The notes: a model not told the origin generated them from the letters alone. DNA of 64,000 bases from an uncultured Muribaculaceae bacterium (GCA_947632485.1 CANRPJ010000001.1:154202-218201), one strand, 5' to 3'; numbered from the stretch's first letter, positions 33,105-42,732 are shown. A program made the numbers and translations.

Positions 33105-33862
33105 GCTACCGCTGCTCCCGGTTCTTGCGGGTTGGCTGTGAGACATTTCACAAACAGAGAGCCGATAATGGCGCCTGCCGAGTTGTCGCAGGCCTGCCGG
33201 AAGGTGGTGGGATTTGAAATTCCAAAACCTATGAGGCGCGGGTGCACCAGATCCATGGCGTTTACGCGATGGAAATAGTCGAGCTGCTCTTCCGTGAACA
33301 CCTTGCGCGTACCGGTTACCGACGCAGCCGAAACCATATAAATGAAACCGTCGCAATGCGAGTCGATTAGCTTGATTCGCTCAGGTTCCGTCTCAGGGGT
33401 GATGAGCATCACCATCGGTATTCCATAGCGGTCACACAGCGGTTTGAATGTGCGCAGATACTCATCGAAAGGCAGATCCGGCACTATCATGGCATCGATA
33501 CCTACCTCGGCGCAACGCTTGAAAAGAGCCTCCAGGCCATAGTGCAGAAACGGATTGATATATCCCATCAACACGAAAGGCATCTCCGGCACTTTCTCTC
33601 TCGCTGCCTCGATCTGGTCGAGGAGCTTGCTCAGGGTCATTCCGTTGCGCAGAGCTGAGGCAGAACTCTCCTGAATTGTAGGTCCGTCGGCTATCGGGTC
33701 GGAAAATGGCACTCCGATCTCGACCATATCGGCTCCTCCTTCGTAGAGGGCACCTGTAATATCGGCAACCGAAAGATTTTCCGGATAGCCCGCTGTAAAA
33801 TAAACTGAGAATATATCAGCCTTCTTTCTCCCAAAAAGGCGTTGAAGTCGGTTCGCATTCAT
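33068..33862 (-). CDS. trpA: Tryptophan synthase alpha chain
   Basis: Cleaves indole-3-glycerol phosphate to indole, channelled to TrpB. The 264-aa length is normal. Catalytic Glu and Asp regions are seen in DMVEIGVPFSDPIADGPTIQ and AMIVPDLPFDEY, and the phosphate-binding region in RLIGFGISNPTTF. Last gene of the trpBEGDCFA operon. Its start lies 47 bp inside trpF. Confidence 0.95.
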   Translation of the reverse strand: MNANRLQRLFGRKKADIFSVYFTAGYPENLSVADITGALYEGGADMVEIGVPFSDPIADGPTIQESSASALRNGMTLSKLLDQIEAAREKVPEMPFVLMGYINPFLHYGLEALFKRCAEVGIDAMIVPDLPFDEYLRTFKPLCDRYGIPMVMLITPETEPERIKLIDSHCDGFIYMVSAASVTGTRKVFTEEQLDYFHRVNAMDLVHPRLIGFGISNPTTFRQACDNSAGAIIGSLFVKCLTANPQEPGAAVAQLRSTLGLACS

Positions 33863-34502
33863 TGAAAAGGCGCAGTTTTAGTATGAAATTGATAAGCAGA
33901 TTGAGGTCTTTCATTCCTGGTTCGCTCTCAAACCTGCTGTTGATGTCGATTCCTGCCATTCCCCGACGCATGGCCGCCACTACGGCGTCTACATCGTCAG
34001 GGCCGATTCCGCCACTGAGCAGGTAAGGCGTGGACAGCTGATAGTTTTCAAGCTGGCTCCAGTCGAACTTTTCGCCGGTGCCTCCCTTGCCGCTGTCGAA
34101 CACAAACAGATCGACAGCACCGTCATATTCGGCCGCCTTCTCAAGAGCATCAGGGTTGCTGAGATCGAAGGCTTTGAATACGGTAAGACCCTCCTTCTTA
34201 AGGGCTTTGCAGAGTTCAGGACTCTCAGAGCCGTGGAGTTGCACGATCTTTATGCCAAATCGGCGGCAGAGCGAGAGCAGCTCGGTAGGATCCATGTCAA
34301 CTGTCACGGCCACAGGGCGCACGAACGCCGGCAGAGAGCGAACCACCTCGGGATCAAGACCTGAGGCATCGCGGGGAGATGACTGGTGGAACACGAAGCC
34401 CATCAGCATCGGCATCAGGGAGGCTGTGCGGGCTATATTTTCAGGGTTGCGCATGCCGCATACCTTGATCATCATGTCGGCATGGCGCGGAGTCTGGTTC
34501 AT
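33816..34502 (-). CDS. trpF: Phosphoribosylanthranilate isomerase
   Basis: Amadori rearrangement of PRA to CdRP. The TIM-barrel markers are MIKVCGMRNPENI (catalytic Cys), KIVQLHGSESPE (Asp region replaced by the usual QLHG) and LSGGIGPDDVDAVV with GIDINSRFE. The 228-aa length includes a 10-residue extension before MIKVCGMR, and that internal Met is an alternative start. The 3-bp gap to trpC supports 34502. The C-terminus extends 47 bp into trpA. Confidence 0.94.
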   Translation of the reverse strand: MNQTPRHADMMIKVCGMRNPENIARTASLMPMLMGFVFHQSSPRDASGLDPEVVRSLPAFVRPVAVTVDMDPTELLSLCRRFGIKIVQLHGSESPELCKALKKEGLTVFKAFDLSNPDALEKAAEYDGAVDLFVFDSGKGGTGEKFDWSQLENYQLSTPYLLSGGIGPDDVDAVVAAMRRGMAGIDINSRFESEPGMKDLNLLINFILKLRLFNECEPTSTPFWEKEG

Positions 34503-34505
34503 ATC

Positions 34506-35282
34506 TCAGATTTGATTGGAGTTAATAAAATCATGCAGAGCCTTTGCCGGATCATCTGCGCGCATAAACGCCTCTCCGATCAGAAAGCCGCTATATCCGG
34601 CCTGGCGGAGCTGCTGCATCTGTAAGGCATCGGTGATACCGCTTTCAGCTACCTTTACAGCTTCTGGCGGAAGCTTTTCGAGCATCAGGCGGCTTTGGCC
34701 GATATCCGTATGGAAAGTGGAGAGATTACGGTTATTCACCCCGATCATGTCGGCATCAGCTGTGATGCGGTCAAGCTCCTCTACAGCATGGATCTCCAGA
34801 AGCACCTGCAGGCCGAGATCATGAGCCTTAGCAGTGAAGTCGGAAATCTCTGTTTTTGAGAGCACCGCGGCTATCAACAGCACCGCATCAGCACCATAGG
34901 CGGCTGCCTCCTCTATCTGCTCAGGAGCCACTATAAACTCCTTTCTCAGAAGAGGAAGCTCCGGCGCAGCCCGGCGAGCTACGATAAGATCCGACAGAGC
35001 TCCACCGAAAAAAGGAGTATCGGTCAGAACTGAAGCGCAAGAGGCTCCGGCTTCGGCATAACCGGCTATTACAGTAGCCGAATCGGCCGCCGCGTGGATC
35101 TCGCCCTTGGAAGGAGAGCGCCGCTTGAACTCGGCTATTATTCCGCTTCCCGATAGCAGGGCTCCCTTAAAGTCGCGATGCGAGCTTGACGTAGGCAGAT
35201 TCAAATATGCACCGGCGGCGCGCTTTGCCGCCACCTCAATGCGCTTGCGGGCCACGATTGTGTCAAGTATCGAGGGCTTCAT
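34506..35282 (-). CDS. trpC: Indole-3-glycerol phosphate synthase
   Basis: Ring closure of CdRP to indole-3-glycerol phosphate, 258 aa. Family motifs are IIAEFKRRSPSKGEI (catalytic Glu/Lys), PLLRKEFIVAPEQI, GADAVLLIAAVL, IGVNNRNLSTFHTDI and VAESGITDALQM. Sits between trpD and trpF with 1- to 3-bp gaps. Confidence 0.96.
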   Translation of the reverse strand: MKPSILDTIVARKRIEVAAKRAAGAYLNLPTSSSHRDFKGALLSGSGIIAEFKRRSPSKGEIHAAADSATVIAGYAEAGASCASVLTDTPFFGGALSDLIVARRAAPELPLLRKEFIVAPEQIEEAAAYGADAVLLIAAVLSKTEISDFTAKAHDLGLQVLLEIHAVEELDRITADADMIGVNNRNLSTFHTDIGQSRLMLEKLPPEAVKVAESGITDALQMQQLRQAGYSGFLIGEAFMRADDPAKALHDFINSNQI

Positions 35283-35283
35283 A

Positions 35284-36279
35284 TCAGCTGTTGAGTTCTA
35301 CGAATTTACGGAATCTCTTCAGTGCCGCTCCCGAGCGAATGCTCTCTTCAGCCTCAGCCCGGGCATCGGCGAGCGAGAGGGTGGGATCGAGAGTCTGGAT
35401 AGCGAAGGCTGAATTGGCGATTACACAATTCTCCTGAGCTTCAGTAGCTTTGCCTTCGAGCACCCGGTCGAAGATAGCCGACGCCTCAGCCACGGTGTCG
35501 CCTCCGCTCAGCTCCTCTTGCGATGCCCGGCGCCAGCCAAGCTCTTCGGGGGTGTAAAGACGCTCACCGTGGGCTGTAAAGACCTTGAAAGGAGAGGTGA
35601 GTGACACTTCGTCGTAGCCGTCGAGGGAGTGCACGACAGTGCATTCAACTCCTTCACGCTGTGCGATATATCCGTAAAGGCGCATGAGCTTGAGGTTATA
35701 GACTCCAAGGAGCTGATGGCGAGGCTGCACCGGATTCACGAGCGGACCAAGCATATTGAAGAAGGTGCGCACTCCGAGCTGCTTACGCACCGGGCCTACG
35801 CTTTTCAGCGCCGGGCTGAAGAATGGCGCGTGCAGATAGCATACCCCTGCCTCTTCAAGCGACTTCTGGAGCCGGTCGGTATCGGCTGTGAATTTCACGC
35901 CGTGCTGCTCCAGTACGTTGCTCGCTCCGGATACGGAGCTGGCACCATAGTTGCCATGCTTCACCACCTTGCGCCCAGTACCTGCCACTACGAAGCAGGA
36001 GGCGGTAGAGATGTTGAAGGTGTTCTTACCGTCGCCACCTGTGCCGACGATATCTATAGCCTCGACTGAGCCGAAATCTACCGGCAGCCGGCGCTCGAGA
36101 ATGGCATCACGGAAACCGGTGAGCTCATCGATAGTGATGCTGCGCATCAGAAATACAGTCATGAAGGCCGAGAGCTGACAATCGTTGTAGGCGCCATCGG
36201 CTATGCGGAGGAGCACATCGCGAGCCTCATCGTGGGAGAGGCTGCCTTGCTCGAACATTTTGTAAAGAAGGCTTTTCAT
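35284..36279 (-). CDS. trpD: Anthranilate phosphoribosyltransferase
   Basis: Transfers phosphoribose from PRPP to anthranilate, 331 aa. PRPP-binding VDIVGTGGDGKNTFNISTAS, KHGNYGASSVSGASNVLEQHG and the FLGPLVNP-type MLGPLVNPVQP are visible. Starts 6 bp after trpG and is translationally adjacent to trpC. Confidence 0.96.
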   Translation of the reverse strand: MKSLLYKMFEQGSLSHDEARDVLLRIADGAYNDCQLSAFMTVFLMRSITIDELTGFRDAILERRLPVDFGSVEAIDIVGTGGDGKNTFNISTASCFVVAGTGRKVVKHGNYGASSVSGASNVLEQHGVKFTADTDRLQKSLEEAGVCYLHAPFFSPALKSVGPVRKQLGVRTFFNMLGPLVNPVQPRHQLLGVYNLKLMRLYGYIAQREGVECTVVHSLDGYDEVSLTSPFKVFTAHGERLYTPEELGWRRASQEELSGGDTVAEASAIFDRVLEGKATEAQENCVIANSAFAIQTLDPTLSLADARAEAEESIRSGAALKRFRKFVELNS

Positions 36280-36285
36280 TGCAAA

Positions 36286-36852
36286 TCAGTGTTTAAGCCA
36301 GTTTTCAAATATCGTCATTCCCTGATCGGTGAGCACCGATTCGGGGTGAAACTGCAGACCCCGCACGTCAAGGTCGCGGTGCCTCATAGCCATGATCGCC
36401 CCATCGGCGCTCTCGGCTGTCACCTCAAGCTCTTCCGGGAACCCTTCGCGACCCACCACCCAACTGTGGTAGCGGCCTACATCGATCTTCTCAGGAAGAC
36501 CTGCGAACAGGTAATCGTCAGGACGGGTGATCGTTATAGTCGATTTTACTCCATGGTAAACATCGGCCGTATTCACGAGCGTAGCTCCGAACCTCTCTGA
36601 CAGTGCCTGATGGCCAAGGCATATTCCGAGCACCGGCATCTTGTCGGCATAGCGCCGGAGCACTTCCGGCATCAACCCTGCTTCCGAGGGGATTCCGGGG
36701 CCGGGAGAGATTATCAGCTTATCGAAAGCGCCGACGTCTTCAAGGCGGAAGGTGTCATTGCGCCATACGGTAGGCTCCACACCCAGACTGCGCAGCGAAT
36801 GAACTACATTGTAGGTAAACGAATCGTAGTTGTCGATTATAAGTATCTTCAT
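36286..36852 (-). CDS. trpG: Anthranilate synthase glutamine amidotransferase subunit
   Basis: Supplies ammonia to TrpE from glutamine, 188 aa. The class I amidotransferase triad is present: the Cys in LGICLGHQAL and His/Glu in FHPESVLT. The start gives MKILIIDNYDSFTYN, the family N-terminus. It may also serve folate synthesis as PabA; this cannot be told from sequence. Confidence 0.95.
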   Translation of the reverse strand: MKILIIDNYDSFTYNVVHSLRSLGVEPTVWRNDTFRLEDVGAFDKLIISPGPGIPSEAGLMPEVLRRYADKMPVLGICLGHQALSERFGATLVNTADVYHGVKSTITITRPDDYLFAGLPEKIDVGRYHSWVVGREGFPEELEVTAESADGAIMAMRHRDLDVRGLQFHPESVLTDQGMTIFENWLKH

Positions 36853-36864
36853 GACAGTGCGCTA

Positions 36865-38262
36865 TTAGAAGGTCTGTGCAAACTCTACGGCCTTTACCAG
36901 GGCGCCGAGCTTATTATTGGTTTCCTGAAGTTCGTTTTCCGGCACCGAGCGGGCCACCACGCCTGCTCCTGCCTGAGAGTAAAGGCAACCGCGCCAGCTC
37001 AGGAAGCTGCGGATAGTGATTGCCTGATTCAGATTGCCGGAGAATCCGATGAACCCTATGCAGCCGCCATAGACCATGCGGTTGTGGGGCTCAAGGTCAT
37101 CGATAATCTGCATGGCGCGCACCTTGGGCGCTCCGCTGAGAGTGCCGGCCGGAAATGTGGCGGCATAGAGGCGGAGCGGATCGGCATCAGGGGGAAGCTC
37201 GGCCTTTACACGCGATACCATGTGGATCACGTGGCTATAGAACTGTATCTGCTTCAGGAAGTCGACGCTTACGCGACCTCCGGAGCGGGCCAGGTCGTTG
37301 CGGGCAAGGTCTACGAGCATGATATGCTCAGCATTCTCCTTCTCATCTTCGAGGAGGGCACGTGCAAGCTCATGATCCCTGGTATCATCGCCCGTGCGGC
37401 GGAAAGTGCCGGCAATGGGATCGATATAAGCAGTGCGTCCTTCTACGCGCAGGTGAGTTTCAGGCGAGGATCCGAACACCCGGAAAGCGCCGAAATCGAA
37501 ATAGAATAGATAAGGTGAGGGATTCACGCATCGTAGAGCGCGATACACGTTGAATTCGTCTCCCTTGAACTGTTGCCCGAACCGACGGGACAGCACAACT
37601 TGAAAGACATCGCCACGGAGACAATGGCGTATACCCTTTTCTACTATCGCCTTATAGTCGTCATCGCTGATAGGAGACTCGGCAGCTCCGAAAGTACGGA
37701 AAGGATATTGAGCCACATTATTATTGCGCAACACACTGACAATCTCATCGATGCCTGAGGCCTCGCCTGGCAATGAATGCTCAAATACGGTCATCGTGTT
37801 GCGGTAATGATTGATACGCACCACATAACGGAAAAGCATATAGAGCATATCCGGCACTCCTTCGAACACCGGATCGCGCTTAGTGATATCAACGCGCTCG
37901 AAATAGCGGACGGCGTCATAGGCCGTGAATCCGAAAAGGCCGTTGACATCGTCGGCAGCCTCACCTTCAATCGTGAAGGAATGCAGATAAGCATCAAGTT
38001 CAGCGGGCACGAATACCTCCGGAGTGATATCCTTCACGGTTTCAGAGCCATCGGGGAAGGAGCATATAATCTGCTCACCCTGCACCCTGAAAGAGCCGGC
38101 CGGACAGATACCTATATAGCTCACGGAATTATTGGCGGCATGATAATCCGAGCTCTCAAGCAGGGCAGAAGCCGGGTAGAGATCACGGATTTTAAGATAG
38201 GCCCCCACGGGAGTAGTAAGGTCGGCGGGGAGCTCGCTCTTATGAATTTTCAGTGTGTACAT
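36865..38262 (-). CDS. trpE: Anthranilate synthase component I
   Basis: Converts chorismate and ammonia to anthranilate, 465 aa. The tryptophan feedback motif appears as ALLESSDY near residue 35. The chorismate-binding domain has FRYVVRINHY, GDVFQVVLSRRF, GSSPETHLRVEGRTAYIDPI and ATFPAGTLSGAPKVRAM. An intact LLES supports allosteric inhibition by tryptophan. Lies 12 bp after trpB. Confidence 0.95.
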   Translation of the reverse strand: MYTLKIHKSELPADLTTPVGAYLKIRDLYPASALLESSDYHAANNSVSYIGICPAGSFRVQGEQIICSFPDGSETVKDITPEVFVPAELDAYLHSFTIEGEAADDVNGLFGFTAYDAVRYFERVDITKRDPVFEGVPDMLYMLFRYVVRINHYRNTMTVFEHSLPGEASGIDEIVSVLRNNNVAQYPFRTFGAAESPISDDDYKAIVEKGIRHCLRGDVFQVVLSRRFGQQFKGDEFNVYRALRCVNPSPYLFYFDFGAFRVFGSSPETHLRVEGRTAYIDPIAGTFRRTGDDTRDHELARALLEDEKENAEHIMLVDLARNDLARSGGRVSVDFLKQIQFYSHVIHMVSRVKAELPPDADPLRLYAATFPAGTLSGAPKVRAMQIIDDLEPHNRMVYGGCIGFIGFSGNLNQAITIRSFLSWRGCLYSQAGAGVVARSVPENELQETNNKLGALVKAVEFAQTF

Positions 38263-38274
38263 TCTGGAATCAAT

Positions 38275-39465
38275 TTAGAGGTTCTTGCTATAGGCAGCCA
38301 TATCCTTATCGCCTCTGCCTGAGAGGTTAACAATCACCACATCTCCGGGATTGAACTGAGCAACCTTCAGAGCAGCGAGAGCGTGAGCACTTTCAAGAGC
38401 AGGGATTATGCCTTCCAGCCTCGTAAGCTCAAGCGCAGCATCGAGGGCCTGACGGTCAGTGACAGCCACAACTTCTTCACGGCCAGTCTCAGCGAGATGG
38501 GCATGAAGCGGCCCCACACCGGGATAATCCAGACCGGCAGATATAGAATAGGGCTCAATTATCTGACCATCATCAGTCTGCATCAGCAGGGTATGCGCCC
38601 CGTGGAGCACTCCTTCAGTGCCAACAGTGATAGTGGCGGCAGTAAGCTCCGTATCAACACCAAGGCCGGCGGCCTCGGCTGCTACGAGACGCACCTCCTG
38701 GCTTTCAATAAAATGATAGAATGCACCTGCGGCATTGCTTCCGCCTCCAATACAGGCCACTACAGCATCGGGATTTTCATTTCCGGTCTGCTCCTTTAGC
38801 TGGCTACGCATCTCCTCGCTAATGACCGACTGAAAACGAGCCACCATTTCCGGATAAGGAGACGGACCTACGGTGCTACCTATTATATAGAAACTTCCGG
38901 GATCGCAGCACCACGCGCGCATAGCCTCATTGGTGGCATCTTTCAAGGTCATGTTTCCAGATGTGACCGGTATGACTTGAGCTCCAAGCATCTGCATACG
39001 CTGCACATTAGGCATCTGCCTCTCAACATCGGTCTTACCCATATAGACAGTGCACTTTAGGCCCAGAAGGGCGCAGGCAGTAGCTGTAGCAACGCCGTGC
39101 TGTCCGGCTCCGGTCTCAGCTATAATATTGGTGCGGCCCATTCGAATAGCGAGGAGAGCCTGACCGAGAGCATTATTTATCTTATGCGCTCCGGTGTGGT
39201 TAAGATCTTCCCGCTTGAGAAATACCCTTAATCCGAGCTTCTCGCTCAGGCGCTTAGCCTCGAAAAGGGGAGTGGGTCGCCCCACGTAGTCGCGCAGCAA
39301 CCTATGCCATTGGGAAAGGAAATCCGGATCGTCAGCGTATTTTCTATAAGCCTGCTCCAGAAGTGCCACACTTCTGTGGAGCACCTCCGGAATGAATGCA
39401 CCTCCGAAACGTCCGTAGTAACCACGCTCGTCGAGGGGCAATGGATTATGTGATTTTTGGGCCAT
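38275..39465 (-). CDS. trpB: Tryptophan synthase beta chain
   Basis: PLP enzyme condensing indole and serine, 396 aa from MAQKSHNP. The PLP lysine lies in NHTGAHKINNALGQALLA, and the phosphate loop is CIGGGSNAAGAFYHF. The track start (39504) adds 13 residues that lie on the -7 box, so 39465 was chosen. First gene of trpBEGDCFA. No Trp-codon leader peptide or attenuator was recognised between promoter and start. Confidence 0.96.
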   Translation of the reverse strand: MAQKSHNPLPLDERGYYGRFGGAFIPEVLHRSVALLEQAYRKYADDPDFLSQWHRLLRDYVGRPTPLFEAKRLSEKLGLRVFLKREDLNHTGAHKINNALGQALLAIRMGRTNIIAETGAGQHGVATATACALLGLKCTVYMGKTDVERQMPNVQRMQMLGAQVIPVTSGNMTLKDATNEAMRAWCCDPGSFYIIGSTVGPSPYPEMVARFQSVISEEMRSQLKEQTGNENPDAVVACIGGGSNAAGAFYHFIESQEVRLVAAEAAGLGVDTELTAATITVGTEGVLHGAHTLLMQTDDGQIIEPYSISAGLDYPGVGPLHAHLAETGREEVVAVTDRQALDAALELTRLEGIIPALESAHALAALKVAQFNPGDVVIVNLSGRGDKDMAAYSKNL

Positions 39466-39473
39466 TTTCTCTA

Positions 39474-39500
39474 TATCTTTGCGATTTCGCTGCAAAGATA
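39474..39500 (-). promoter_or_regulatory. trp operon -7 box within a 9-bp inverted repeat
   Basis: TATCTTTG on the minus strand (39493-39500) lies 27 bp before trpB. A mirror copy, TATCTTTGC on the plus strand (39474-39482), forms 9-bp arms 9 bp apart. The mirror could be an operator arm or an opposing promoter. Confidence 0.6.
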
Positions 39501-39666
39501 ACAAAAAAAGAGCATGGTTGTATGTTTATCGTCAAAAAAAGTGTAAAAAATCGCGTAGAGGTTATTTGATGGAATAATTTTGCAAATTCGAGACTGTTCA
39601 GTGAGGTCAAAAGGGATTGAATGGAGAAATCTGGAGCCAAAAATTTGAATAATGATAATTTATCGC

Positions 39667-39674
39667 TATCTTTG
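39667..39674 (+). promoter_or_regulatory. -7 box for the GH3 gene
   Basis: TATCTTTG, 83 bp upstream of the GH3 ATG, leaving a leader of about 75 nt. This is longer than for most genes here. Confidence 0.6.
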
Positions 39675-39757
39675 TGAACGGCAATCTTCATTCAGTTCAA
39701 CACACTATCAGTTTTACTACAGGGAGGAGCCGAATCTACTAACCTAAACTTTCAGAG

Positions 39758-41974
39758 ATGAATTTGCGCGGATATTTTAGCTTAATAACTGTCTGCACGA
39801 CAGCGATCGCAAGTAGTGTCTATGCCGATGAGAAGGCAGCCTATCTGGATCCCACCCTGCCGATAGATGTTCGGGTCGATAATCTGGTATCGCGTATGAC
39901 CCTTGACGAGAAGATCAGCCAGATGACCCATACCGCAAAAGGAATAGAGCGGCTTGGTATTCCTGACTATAACTGGTGGAGCGAGTGTCTTCACGGAGTA
40001 GCGAGATCAAAAGAACGCGTAACTGTGTTTCCCCAGCCAATAGGCCTGGCGGCCACTTTCAATCCGGAAGAGCTTCAGAAAGCGGCGGATATGATTTCTG
40101 ACGAGGCAAGAGCTGTATATAACGCTTCCGTAAAAGCGGGGAATACCATAGACTGCTATACCGGACTAACGTTCTGGACTCCCAACATAAATATATTCAG
40201 GGATCCCCGGTGGGGCCGCGGACATGAGACCTACGGAGAAGATCCTTATCTCACCTCGCAGATGGGCATGGCAATGGTGAGAGGACTCCAGGGTGACGAT
40301 CCGACATATCTGAAGACGTCGGCCTGCGCAAAGCATTTCGCCGTGCATAGCGGTCCGGAGCCCCTGAGGCATCAATTTGACGCAGTGACTAGCAAGAAGG
40401 ATCTGAAGGAAACTTATCTGCCGGCATTCCATCGCCTGGTGACGGAAGCCGGAGTGACAGGAGTGATGTGTGCCTACAACAGTTATGAAGGACAACCCTG
40501 CTGCGGCAATAATCAATTAATGCGTAAGATTCTACTCCACGACTGGAAATTTGACGGTTACGTGACGTCAGACTGCTGGGCCATAGCCGATTTCATCTAT
40601 GGCCATAAAACTCACCCTGACTCGATATCGGCATCGGCCGATGCAGTGCTTCACGGTACTGACCTTGAGTGTGGCGCAGTCTACAAATCTCTGAAAAATG
40701 CCGTAGAGGCAGGACTCATAACTGAGCAGCAGATAGATATATCTCTGAAAAGACTTATGAAAATCAGATTCAGGTTAGGAATGTTTGATGACGACGCACA
40801 TAATCCCTATGCAGGAATCCCGCATGATGTGCTGGAATCTGAACCTCATAAGCAACAGGCTCTTGAGCTGGCACGCCAGTCGATGGTGCTCCTTAAGAAC
40901 GACAAAGGGGTGCTACCTTTATCGCCAAAGGTGAAAAAGATTGCTCTCATCGGTCCTAACGCAGACAACGGCACTACACAGCTTGGCAACTACAATGGCT
41001 TCCCGAGTGAAAACATCACTCTGCTCGATGCCTTGAAGGCGGAACCGGGAATAGAGGTGGCATACGCTCCGGTGTCGGATTTCATTGCGCTGAAAGACGG
41101 CTATGACCTCAATATGCTCGATGAGCTCTGTAAAGACGCTGACGTAATAATCTTTGCCGGAGGACTTTCTCCGACTCTGGAAGGAGAGGAAGGGGATGCA
41201 GGAGGAATTGAAGGCTTTCAGGGTGGCGACAAAACATCGATAGCCCTTCCTGCAGTTCAGACAGAAATTATGGAGCGCCTGTCAGCTTTCAAGAAGCCAA
41301 TCGTGTTCGTATGCATGTCAGGCAGTGCGATTTCTTTCAACTGGGAATCTGAGAATATTCCGGCCATTATCCAGGCCTGGTATGGAGGTCAGTCAGCGGG
41401 AACGGCATTGGCCGATATTCTGTTCGGACGCTATAATCCGTCGGGAAAACTCCCGATAACTTTCTATAAATCAGATTCGGATTTGCCTCCGATGGAAGAT
41501 TATTCCATGAAAGGACGCACTTATCGCTATTTCGACGGAGATGTGCTCTATCCCTTCGGCTACGGACTGAGCTACAGCAAGTTCAAATATGAGAATCTGA
41601 AATGCCCTAAAAGTGCGGATACTTCAGATGAGGTGACAGTAAGCGTAGACGTGAAAAACGTGGGCAAGCATTACGGCGACGAGATAGTGCAGCTCTATCT
41701 TTCGCATAAGGGTGAAATAGAAGAAGCTCCTCTCTGTCAGCTTGCTGGATTCAAGAGAGTCAGTCTCGCCCCGGGTGAGAAGAAAACCGTGGAGTTCAAA
41801 CTCTCGCCAAGGGACCTGGCGGTGGTAGACGAGTATGGAGATATCCTGACCGGACCGGGCTCGGTAGAAATCTATGCCGGAGGCGTCTGTCCGACTTCTC
41901 CACAACGGTTCTCAGCCGGAACAGTTGATACCCGACTTGAACTCAGCGGAGAAGTGAAGAAATTCGACTATTAA
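39758..41974 (+). CDS. Glycoside hydrolase family 3, probable beta-xylosidase
   Basis: Secreted or periplasmic exo-glycosidase of 738 aa with a signal peptide (residues 1-23). The GH3 N-terminal domain includes FWTPNINIFRDPRWGRGHETYGEDPYL and KHFAVHSGPEPLRHQFDA, features of the xylosidase/arabinosidase branch. The nucleophile Asp is in GYVTSDCWAI (SDC rather than the commoner SDW). The GH3 C-terminal domain and a C-terminal fibronectin III-like domain (from about residue 630) follow. It is monocistronic. Its last ~290 bp are duplicated at 42437-42725. Confidence 0.92.
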   Translation: MNLRGYFSLITVCTTAIASSVYADEKAAYLDPTLPIDVRVDNLVSRMTLDEKISQMTHTAKGIERLGIPDYNWWSECLHGVARSKERVTVFPQPIGLAATFNPEELQKAADMISDEARAVYNASVKAGNTIDCYTGLTFWTPNINIFRDPRWGRGHETYGEDPYLTSQMGMAMVRGLQGDDPTYLKTSACAKHFAVHSGPEPLRHQFDAVTSKKDLKETYLPAFHRLVTEAGVTGVMCAYNSYEGQPCCGNNQLMRKILLHDWKFDGYVTSDCWAIADFIYGHKTHPDSISASADAVLHGTDLECGAVYKSLKNAVEAGLITEQQIDISLKRLMKIRFRLGMFDDDAHNPYAGIPHDVLESEPHKQQALELARQSMVLLKNDKGVLPLSPKVKKIALIGPNADNGTTQLGNYNGFPSENITLLDALKAEPGIEVAYAPVSDFIALKDGYDLNMLDELCKDADVIIFAGGLSPTLEGEEGDAGGIEGFQGGDKTSIALPAVQTEIMERLSAFKKPIVFVCMSGSAISFNWESENIPAIIQAWYGGQSAGTALADILFGRYNPSGKLPITFYKSDSDLPPMEDYSMKGRTYRYFDGDVLYPFGYGLSYSKFKYENLKCPKSADTSDEVTVSVDVKNVGKHYGDEIVQLYLSHKGEIEEAPLCQLAGFKRVSLAPGEKKTVEFKLSPRDLAVVDEYGDILTGPGSVEIYAGGVCPTSPQRFSAGTVDTRLELSGEVKKFDY

Positions 41975-41980
41975 CCGTAA

Positions 41981-42220
41981 GTAACAGACCGTAAGGTTGC
42001 TCAGGCCAATAAGAAGAATAACGATGAGGCTTCACAACTCACGCGCAAACGGCATGAAGCGCGCATCCGCCGCCTGGTAGATAGCAGGAAATCAGAGGAA
42101 TCTGTCATTCTGAAACCAACTGTCTCTACCGAAGAGTACCCGAATTACATTAACAACCCAACCAATCAGGCCAAAGCCACAGATTATAAGAATCAGGTAG
42201 GCCAGGATCGTCTGTAAGAA
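41981..42220 (+). pseudogene. Stranded C-terminal coding fragment of an unknown protein
   Basis: Open frame without a start codon beginning right after the GH3 stop: it reads VTDRKVAQANKKNNDEA and ends NQVGQDRL before a stop at about 42220. It is basic and helical, without resemblance to GH3. Its first 18 bp after codon two (gaccgtaaggttgctcag) recur at 42986-43003 inside the symporter gene. I interpret it as debris from a rearrangement. Confidence 0.5.
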
Positions 42221-42436
42221 AGAAAGATTCTCCGTATTAATCAGCATAGTAATAAATGTTTTCTGCACTTAGATAACAAGTTAACAGAGATAAAGGATTA
42301 GCTATAATCTGTAAGTAAGTAATAAAATTTGAAATTCAGGCCATTCTTAAGGGTAGGGAAGATATTCCGAAACTTAAGGAAGATATGATGACACTACAAA
42401 AGACGATCGATGAAGTAAGCCATAGCAGCAAAAGGA

Positions 42437-42725
42437 CTATCTTTCGCATAAGGGTGAAATTGAAGAAGCTCCTCTCTGTCAGCTTGCTGGATTCAAGAGA
42501 GTCAGTCTCGCCCCGGGTGAGAAGAAAACTGTGGAGTTCAAACTCTCACCAAGGGACCTGGCAGTGGTAGACGAGTATGGAGATATCCTGACCGGACCGG
42601 GCTCGGTAGAAATCTATGCCGGAGGCGTCTGTCCGACTTCTCCACAACGGTTCTCAGCCGGAACAGTTGATACCCGACTTGATCTCAGAGGAGAAGTGAA
42701 GAAATTCGACTATTAACCGTAAGTA
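42437..42725 (+). pseudogene. Duplicated 3' end of the GH3 gene
   Basis: About 289 bp matching 41695-41983 at constant offset 742 with only a few differences, most of them synonymous, including the GH3 stop and 10 bp beyond. It encodes only the terminal fibronectin-like part and is closed by a stop just upstream (42423-42425). Track ORFs 42385..42570 and 42531..42716 fall here and are not genuine genes. It may be a remnant of a second tandem GH3 copy lost by deletion. Confidence 0.85.
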
Positions 42726-42732
42726 GCAATAC

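Noticed and set aside
36610-37509. 299-aa plus-strand ORF within trpG-trpE
   Set aside because: Antisense to strongly conserved trp genes; no family resemblance.
39466-39757. Tryptophan attenuator/leader peptide
   Set aside because: No short ORF with clustered Trp codons and no terminator/antiterminator pair was found.
42385-42570. 61-aa ORF MMTLQKTIDEV...
   Set aside because: A chance fusion of an unknown fragment with the wrong frame of the duplicated GH3 tail.
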